The notes under the pieces: model-generated
What the model was told of the DNA's origin: nothing
Seen by the model: only the letters and a program-made list of their open reading frames with translations
Database searches by the model: none
Shown: positions 59,445-64,000 of the stretch, one piece after another
Numbering within the stretch: position 1 is the stretch's first letter
Layout: every line of letters starts with the position of its first letter
Made by a program: the position numbers and the translations under genes
Source: Streptomyces zaomyceticus
GTDB taxonomy: Bacteria; Actinomycetota; Actinomycetes; Streptomycetales; Streptomycetaceae
Reading direction: 5' to 3'
NCBI RefSeq assembly: GCF_014656215.1
Contig: NZ_BNBZ01000012.1
Coordinates: 1-64,000, forward strand
Length of the DNA: 64,000 nt

Positions 59445-60266
59445 TCACGCCTCGGTGAGGAGGCGCTCCCGGAGGCGCTCACGGGTCTCCGGAGAGAGCT
59501 TCAGCCCCTCCGAGAGGTAGGCGTCGACCGAGCCCCAGGTCGCCTCGATCGTCTCGAAGGCGCCCCGCAGATACTCCACCCGCGCGTCGAACAGCGGGCT
59601 CAGCAGCTCCATCACCTCGGGCGACATCGCGTTCGGGTCGGTGGAGCTGCGGCGCACCTTGTAGCGGCGGTGCGGGTCGTTCGACTTCACGTAGTCGGCC
59701 TCGATCGCCTCCCGCTCGACCCCGAGGGCGAGCAGGGTGATCGCGATGGAGAGCCCGGCCCGGTCCTTGCCGGCCGCGCAGTGCATCAGGGCGGGGAGGC
59801 TGTCCTCCGCCATGGAGTGCAGGATCCGGCTGTGCTCCACGGTCCGCTCGACAATCATCTTCCGGTACGAGTCGGACATTCGGGTCGCGGCCTTGTCGTC
59901 GCCGAGGATCTCCCGCAGCTGCTCGATGTCGCCCTCGCGGACCAGCTTCCAGAACTCCTTGCCGTCGGCCGGATCGTTGAGCGGTATGTTCACGTTCCGC
60001 ACGCCGGGGAGATCCACGTCCGGCCCCTCGACCTTCCGGTCGGCCATGTTCCGGAAGTCGAAGACGGTGTGCAGCCCCAGCGAGTCCAGGAAGACGACGT
60101 CCTCCTCGGTGGCGTGGGCGAGGTGGCCGCTGCGGAAGAGACGGCCCGGGCGCACGGCGCGCCCGTCCGTCGTCGGCAGGCCGCCCACGTCCCGGAAGTT
60201 GCGGACCTCGGCCAGCTCGGGCTCGTTCGCCTCGACGGGCGGGACCTGCGGCAGCTGCTGCGTCAC
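59445..60266 (-). CDS. tyrosine-protein phosphatase (DSP-like)
   Basis: 273 residues. Y_phosphatase3/tyrosine phosphatase family with P-loop HCAAGKDRAG (Cys nucleophile and Arg), NFRDVGGLPTTDGRAVRPGRLFRSGHL at the N-terminus, typical of the family that includes MptpB-like enzymes. Some relatives act on phosphoinositides. GTG at 60266 is preceded by AGGAG. Cytosolic, alone. Confidence 0.87.
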   Translation of the reverse strand: MTQQLPQVPPVEANEPELAEVRNFRDVGGLPTTDGRAVRPGRLFRSGHLAHATEEDVVFLDSLGLHTVFDFRNMADRKVEGPDVDLPGVRNVNIPLNDPADGKEFWKLVREGDIEQLREILGDDKAATRMSDSYRKMIVERTVEHSRILHSMAEDSLPALMHCAAGKDRAGLSIAITLLALGVEREAIEADYVKSNDPHRRYKVRRSSTDPNAMSPEVMELLSPLFDARVEYLRGAFETIEATWGSVDAYLSEGLKLSPETRERLRERLLTEA

Positions 60267-60633
60267 GGATGCTCCTGATGGTCGTCGTTCGGGTGCCCGA
60301 CGCGAGATCGGTTCCAGGGGCAATCATCCAGGCGGGAGCGCGATGGCGCACCCCCCTGGACGGGAATGGGTGATCTGTCCGAATTGGGGCGTTGCGTATA
60401 ACGCGCCCTGTTTACAGGCGAGATGAGCCCAAGCGCGTGAGCAGGGTCATAGAAGTGACGGATCGTGGCCGAAGGGCCGGCGCAATTCCCGTACGGAAAA
60501 AGGAAATCGAGGGTCCGTCATCCACGGAGGGTGACCGGCTTTCCGGGTGAAAGGCCGTACCGGGAAAGCCGGGAAAAATCATTGGCTTGTTCGCCTCGAC
60601 CCCGCTCGTCTAGCGTCACCGTCAATCCGGTCG
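60267..60633. promoter_or_regulatory. upstream region of the riboswitch-controlled M23 gene
   Basis: Between the divergent phosphatase and M23 peptidase genes. It holds CCTGTTTACAGG (60407-60418), GCGTT/AACGC around 60390-60405, a long dyad CCGGCTTTCC/GGGAAAGCCGG (60535-60572), and a promoter TTGTTC (60587-60592), 18 bases, TAGCGT (60611-60616). No gene is seen in it. Confidence 0.55.
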
Positions 60634-60804
60634 GACCGCCGAATCCTGCCACCGTCCGGAATTCCACTCATCCCATGCGTGGCAGGAGCGGGGGACCCAG
60701 GAAGTACGCCGGTCCCGCGACGCAGGACGGCTCGGGGTGAAGCCGCGTGAGAGCGCGGCCGGGCATCTCCAGTCCGAACCCGACAGCTCACCTCGCAGGC
60801 GCCG
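60634..60804 (+). ncRNA. c-di-AMP riboswitch (ydaO/yuaA class)
   Basis: The conserved blocks of the ydaO class are present in order: CCGCCGAATCCTGCCACC, GGCAGGAGCGGGGGACCCA, CGGCTCGGGGTGAAGC, and CGAACCCGACAGCTCACCTC followed by GCAGGCG. It starts about 20 bases after the predicted -10 and ends 14 bases before the ATG of a LysM/M23 peptidase. In actinobacteria this class typically precedes wall-hydrolase genes and shuts them off when c-di-AMP is high. Confidence 0.9.
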
Positions 60805-60818
60805 GAGAGGAATTCGCC

Positions 60819-61805
60819 ATGCCCGCGAAGGGTAAGCACCGCCGCATCAAGTCCAACCGCCTCACCCGCGGAATCGCCGCAGCCGGTACGGGAGGCGCCG
60901 TCGTCGCCCTCCCGCTCCTCGGTGCCACCGGCGCCCACGCCGCCGAGCAGGCCGCCCCGGTCGCCGCTCCCGGCCAGGCCGTCACCGCCGCCGCCCAGGT
61001 GAAGGCCGCCACCACCCAGGCCGCGCCCGCCACCGCCAAGGCCACCCCCAAGACGTACTCCGTCGTGCGGGGCGACTACCTGTCGAAGATCGCCGCCGAG
61101 CACCACCTCACCGGTGGCTGGCAGAAGCTGTACGCGGACAACCGCCAGGTCGTCGGCGAGAACCCCTCGCTCATCCTCCCCGGCATGAAGCTCACCCTCG
61201 GCGCCAAGAGCACCGCGCCGGCCGCGCCGAAGAGCGCCGCGCCCAAGGCCGCCGCTCCCAAGAGCGCGCCGAAGAGCGCCGCGAAGTCCTCGGCGAAGAA
61301 CGGCGACGAGGCCCCGCGTGCCTCCCGCGGTGCCGAGCGCGCCGCCGCCCCGGCCGCGAGCACGCAGTCGTCCGGCTCCACGGCGGGCACGACCTCCTCC
61401 TCCGGCTGGTTCGCCCCCGTCAACGGCGGCATGTCCACGCCGTACCGCGCCTCGGGCTCCATGTGGTCCTCCGGCTACCACACCGGTGTCGACTTCATGG
61501 CCTCCACCGGCACCACGATCGTCGCGGTCGGCCCCGGCACCGTCTACTCCGCCGGCAACGGCGGCGCGTACGGCAACCAGGTCGTCATCCAGCACGCCGA
61601 CGGCACCTTCTCGCAGTACGCGCACCTCTCGTCGATCTCCGTCTCCGCCGGCCAGACCGTGCGCGGCGGAGAGCAGATCGGCCTCTCCGGCGCGACCGGC
61701 AATGTCACCGGCCCGCACCTGCACTTCGAGATCCGCACCGGGCCGGAGTACGGCTCCGACATCGACCCGATCGCCGCCCTGCGTCAGCACGGCGTGAACG
61801 TCTGA
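60819..61805 (+). CDS. LysM / M23 family secreted peptidoglycan endopeptidase
   Basis: 328 residues. Signal peptide (basic N-end, GGAVVALPLLGATGAHA), a LysM-like domain (YSVVRGDYLSKIAAEHH, about 95-145), an Ala/Lys/Pro-rich linker, then the M23 domain with HTGVDF and GPHLHFEIRTG (Zn ligands and HxH). Cuts peptide cross-links of the wall. GGAGAGG precedes the ATG at 60819. Expression is set by the upstream c-di-AMP riboswitch; terminated at 61821-61852. Confidence 0.93.
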   Translation: MPAKGKHRRIKSNRLTRGIAAAGTGGAVVALPLLGATGAHAAEQAAPVAAPGQAVTAAAQVKAATTQAAPATAKATPKTYSVVRGDYLSKIAAEHHLTGGWQKLYADNRQVVGENPSLILPGMKLTLGAKSTAPAAPKSAAPKAAAPKSAPKSAAKSSAKNGDEAPRASRGAERAAAPAASTQSSGSTAGTTSSSGWFAPVNGGMSTPYRASGSMWSSGYHTGVDFMASTGTTIVAVGPGTVYSAGNGGAYGNQVVIQHADGTFSQYAHLSSISVSAGQTVRGGEQIGLSGATGNVTGPHLHFEIRTGPEYGSDIDPIAALRQHGVNV

Positions 61806-61820
61806 CGCTCCGTCGTCGAT

Positions 61821-61852
61821 CGGAGGCCCGGCACCCACGTGCCGGGCCTCCG
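61821..61852. terminator. terminator of the M23 peptidase gene
   Basis: CGGAGGCCCGGCAC pairs perfectly with GTGCCGGGCCTCCG (14 bp) over CCAC. Confidence 0.85.
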
Positions 61853-61892
61853 GCGCGTTCCCCATCTATTCCGGCTTGGCAAATTCTTTATC

Positions 61893-61963
61893 GGTGGCAT
61901 ATGTCACCCGACGTCAACCCCTCCTTACGGTCGCGTAGGTCACATCCGAAAGGGAAGGATGTG
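61893..61963 (+). promoter_or_regulatory. dyad and ribosome-binding-site hairpin before the SGNH gene
   Basis: GGTGGCATATGTCACC (61893-61908) is a palindrome with one mismatched pair. CACATCC (61941-61947) and GGATGTG (61957-61963) form a stem whose loop holds AAAGGGAA, the probable ribosome binding site for the GTG at 61969. The stem could tune translation. Confidence 0.4.
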
Positions 61964-61968
61964 CTCCC

Positions 61969-62763
61969 GTGGCAGACGATTCGAGATCAAGAGACAAGAA
62001 CGCATTCGGGTCGTACGCGGCGATCGGAGACAGCTTCACCGAGGGCGTCGGAGACCCCGGCCCCGACGGGACGTACGTCGGCTGGGCGGACCGCTTCGCG
62101 GTACTGCTCGCCGACCAGCTGCCGGAGCACGACGCCTTCCGCTACGCCAACCTGGCCGTACGCGGGCGCCTCCTCGACCAGATCGTGGCGGAACAGGTCC
62201 CCCGGGCGAAGGAGCTCGCCCCCGACCTTGTGACCTTCTGCGCCGGAGGCAACGACATCATCCGCCCCGGCACCGACCCCGACGAGGTCGCCGAGCGCTT
62301 CGAGCGCGCCGTCGCCGGACTGACCTCCGCCGTCGGCACCGTGATGGTGACCACCGGCTTCGACACCCGCGGCGTCACGCTCCTCAAGCACCTGCGCGGC
62401 AAGATCGCCACGTACAACGGGCACGTGCGGGCCATCGCGGACCGCTACGACTGCCCGGTCCTCGACCTGTGGTCCCTGAAGTCCGTCCAGGACCGGCGCG
62501 CCTGGGACGACGACCGGCTGCACCTCTCGGCCGAGGGACACACCCGGGTGGCCCTGCGTGCCGCCCAGGTCCTCGGCCTGCCCGTGCCCGCCGACCCGGA
62601 CCAGGCGTGGCCGCCGGTTCCTCCGCGGAACACGCTCGAGGTGCGCCGGGACGACATCCACTGGGCGAAGGAGTACCTCGTGCCCTGGATCGGGCGCCGA
62701 CTGCGCGGCGAGAGCTCCGGCGACCACGTCGAGGCCAAGCGCCCCGACCTCATGCCCCTGTAA
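61969..62763 (+). CDS. SGNH/GDSL hydrolase
   Basis: 264 residues. Block I YAAIGDSFTEGVGDP with nucleophile Ser, block III CAGGNDIIRPG, block V DDRLHLSAEGH with Asp-x-x-His. No signal peptide, so cytosolic esterase or lipase-like activity. GTG start. Overlaps the convergent STM4011-type gene by 14 bases. Substrate unknown. Confidence 0.9.
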   Translation: MADDSRSRDKNAFGSYAAIGDSFTEGVGDPGPDGTYVGWADRFAVLLADQLPEHDAFRYANLAVRGRLLDQIVAEQVPRAKELAPDLVTFCAGGNDIIRPGTDPDEVAERFERAVAGLTSAVGTVMVTTGFDTRGVTLLKHLRGKIATYNGHVRAIADRYDCPVLDLWSLKSVQDRRAWDDDRLHLSAEGHTRVALRAAQVLGLPVPADPDQAWPPVPPRNTLEVRRDDIHWAKEYLVPWIGRRLRGESSGDHVEAKRPDLMPL

Positions 62764-63718
62764 CTCCGGGGACGGCCGGCGGGGGCACGAGGGCGGGAAT
62801 CCGCTCCAGGACCCCGCCGGCGAACACGTCGTACAGCGGAAGCGTCTCCAGATGGACGTAGCCGATGTGGCAGTCGCAGACGGCGAGGGGGCAGGCGCGG
62901 GGGCGCAGGGCGGCACGGTAGGAACCGTCGTACAGGTTCCCCAGCTCGGCCCTGACGAAGTGGCAGCGCCGTACCGTCCCCTCGCCGTCCACCGAGATCA
63001 CCGACTCGCCGGTCCGGCACGGCAGCCCCGCCGAGCGGTGCGGATGCCGGCTGTACGGGAAGAGCGGGTCGATCCCGGTCCACTCCGCGGCCTCCGCGTC
63101 GGTGTACGTGTGCCCCTCCGCCGCGTTCACCCAGAGGTAGACGTGCGACGGCAGACCGGCCCGCAGCCGGCGCGCGTCCTCCCCGTGCTCGGGAAGACCG
63201 ACCACCCCGACACTGAAGCGGACACCCCGCTCCGCCAGCTCCCCGCACTTGGCCACGAAGCGCTCGTACGGCGTCTGCCCCGGGTGGTACGTGCACCAGA
63301 GCGCGACGCTCGCCGGGTCCGCCTCGGCCAGCCAGTCGGTCCGGCAGCTCAGATTGGTCTGGATCGCCACCCGCTCGACGTGCGGGAGGCGCGACAGCTC
63401 GACCAGCGCCCGCCGGTACCAGGAACGGACCAGGCCCTCGCCCCACGGGGTGAAGAGGATCCGCAGCCGGTCCCCGGTCTGTCCGGCGGCCCACCCGGTG
63501 AACCGTTCGAGCGCGGCCCGGTCGGCGCGCAGCTGCTCCCGGCTGTCCCGGCGCTTGGCGAAGGGGCAGTACGGGCAGTCGAAGTCGCAGGAGGAGAGCG
63601 GCCCGCGGTAGAGGACCGTCAGGTCCATGCCCGGGTCCGTGATCAGGCCCATGCCCGGGTCCGTGAGCGGAGCCGGGGCCGGGTCCGTGATCGGGATGGG
63701 GATCTGCGTCGGGTTCAC
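62750..63718 (-). CDS. STM4011 family radical SAM protein
   Basis: 322 residues. After an N-terminal repeat tail (three 8-residue units of T-D-P type) the conserved part starts MDLTVLYRGPLSSCDFDCPYCPF with the radical SAM motif CDFDCPYC (CxxxCxxC). More cysteines lie in GLPCRTG, RRCHFV and CPLAVCDCHIGY, which suggest an auxiliary Fe-S cluster. STM4011 proteins occur with STM4012-STM4015 partners, a set without known function. The start is placed at GTG 63718, nine bases after the previous stop; ATG 63628 would drop the repeat tail. Confidence 0.85.
   Translation of the reverse strand: MNPTQIPIPITDPAPAPLTDPGMGLITDPGMDLTVLYRGPLSSCDFDCPYCPFAKRRDSREQLRADRAALERFTGWAAGQTGDRLRILFTPWGEGLVRSWYRRALVELSRLPHVERVAIQTNLSCRTDWLAEADPASVALWCTYHPGQTPYERFVAKCGELAERGVRFSVGVVGLPEHGEDARRLRAGLPSHVYLWVNAAEGHTYTDAEAAEWTGIDPLFPYSRHPHRSAGLPCRTGESVISVDGEGTVRRCHFVRAELGNLYDGSYRAALRPRACPLAVCDCHIGYVHLETLPLYDVFAGGVLERIPALVPPPAVPGVTGA
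63630..63690. repeat. 24-bp in-frame tandem repeat at the 5' end of the STM4011 gene
   Basis: CCCGGGTCCGTGA occurs at 63630 and 63654, and with one change at 63678, an exact 24-base period. Translated on the minus strand it gives ITDPAPAP, LTDPGMGL and ITDPGMDL. Confidence 0.8.
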
Positions 63719-63727
63719 GGCCGCCGC

Positions 63728-64000
63728 CTACTTCGGCTCGTACGCGGCCATCGCGGCCCGCACGGAGGGGGAGAAGAGCTCGGGACCGAGGCCGTCCGAG
63801 TGGGCGAGCCCCTCCGGCGACAGCCTCAGCAGCCCCTCCGGCGCTCCTTCGTCCAGCCAGCCGAGCGACTCGAAGCGGCCCAGTTCCCCGGGGAAGTCGG
63901 CGAAGGGCGAGGAACCGAACCGCTCCTCGTACCCCGCGACCGGCATCCCCGCCGCCTGGAGCAGCGACTGGAGAAGGTGGCGGCGGCGTGCCTCCCCGGC
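63728..64000 (-). CDS. STM4012 family radical SAM protein, C-terminal part
   Basis: Partial: the last 90 or so residues are in the window and the rest lies beyond the right edge. The piece contains EARRRHLLQSLLQAAG, FADFPGELGRFESLGWLDE and RLSPEGLAHSDGLGPELFSP, matching the C-terminal winged-helix-like end of HemW/coproporphyrinogen-dehydrogenase-type proteins and the STM4012 family. Nine bases separate it from the STM4011 gene, so they are one operon. Assignment depends on context as much as on the fragment. Confidence 0.7.
   Translation of the reverse strand, partial: AGEARRRHLLQSLLQAAGMPVAGYEERFGSSPFADFPGELGRFESLGWLDEGAPEGLLRLSPEGLAHSDGLGPELFSPSVRAAMAAYEPK

Overview
The window is GC-rich actinobacterial chromosome, almost certainly Streptomyces. 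The support is strong G/C bias at third codon positions, an SsgA-like sporulation protein, frequent GTG starts, many -10 hexamers 6-8 nt from the start codon (leaderless genes), and gene content matching from memory the SCO67xx arm region of S. coelicolor (an SsgD-like protein, the SCO6745 family, idi, then the hopanoid cluster). I see no tRNA, rRNA, insertion sequence, CRISPR array or phage gene. It reads as conserved arm core with lineage-specific small changes.

Region by region. 1-9 kb: mixed single genes (acyl-ACP desaturase with a palindromic operator, ABC-F ATPase, SsgD-like protein, a Fe-S protein with a degenerate CDGSH domain, a secreted BNR-repeat protein, YciI, endonuclease V, a VOC protein, a saccharopine-dehydrogenase-like reductase). 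9-15.7 kb: a beta-oxidation block (family III CoA-transferase, acyl-CoA dehydrogenase, thiolase, FadB) closed by a MerR regulator. 15.8-25.3 kb: macro-domain protein, sphingomyelinase-like enzyme, orphan ATP-synthase-b-like protein, MpaB-like oxygenase and three secreted peptidases (M1, PepX, M14). 25.3-40.4 kb: D-amino-acid oxidase, a second ABC-F gene in a tightly overlapping operon with two mini-ORFs, Tex, SCO6745-family protein, a GlxA-type regulator with a DJ-1 partner, enoyl-CoA hydratase, HdeD-like protein, an anti-sigma-type ATPase, idi, a methyltransferase-GNAT fusion behind a leader ORF, and a cation exporter.

40.7-47.8 kb is the most interesting part: a seven-gene operon with two CDP-alcohol phosphotransferases, a nucleotidyltransferase, a glycerol-1-phosphate-dehydrogenase-type enzyme, a family 2 glycosyltransferase and a TagGH/Wzm-Wzt-like ABC exporter. 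It looks like a route that makes and exports a polyol-phosphate lipid or glycopolymer, and I know of no experimental description of it. Its first gene appears to start at a CTG codon. It ends at a strong terminator, is followed by a TetR regulator, and abuts the hopanoid operon (48.8-58.5 kb: hpnC, hpnD, hpnE, polyprenyl diphosphate synthase, squalene-hopene cyclase, hpnG, hpnH, hpnO). The idi gene at 37 kb could supply the same isoprenoid pool.

58.5-64 kb: an XRE-cupin regulator with a 33-bp double palindrome plus a 51-residue membrane protein, a tyrosine phosphatase, a LysM/M23 peptidase preceded by a c-di-AMP (ydaO/yuaA) riboswitch, an SGNH hydrolase, and the edge of an STM4011/STM4012-type radical SAM cluster. 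A recurring theme is translational coupling through very short ORFs joined by ATGA or GTGA overlaps (28.5, 48.8 and 50.7 kb, perhaps 7.0 kb).
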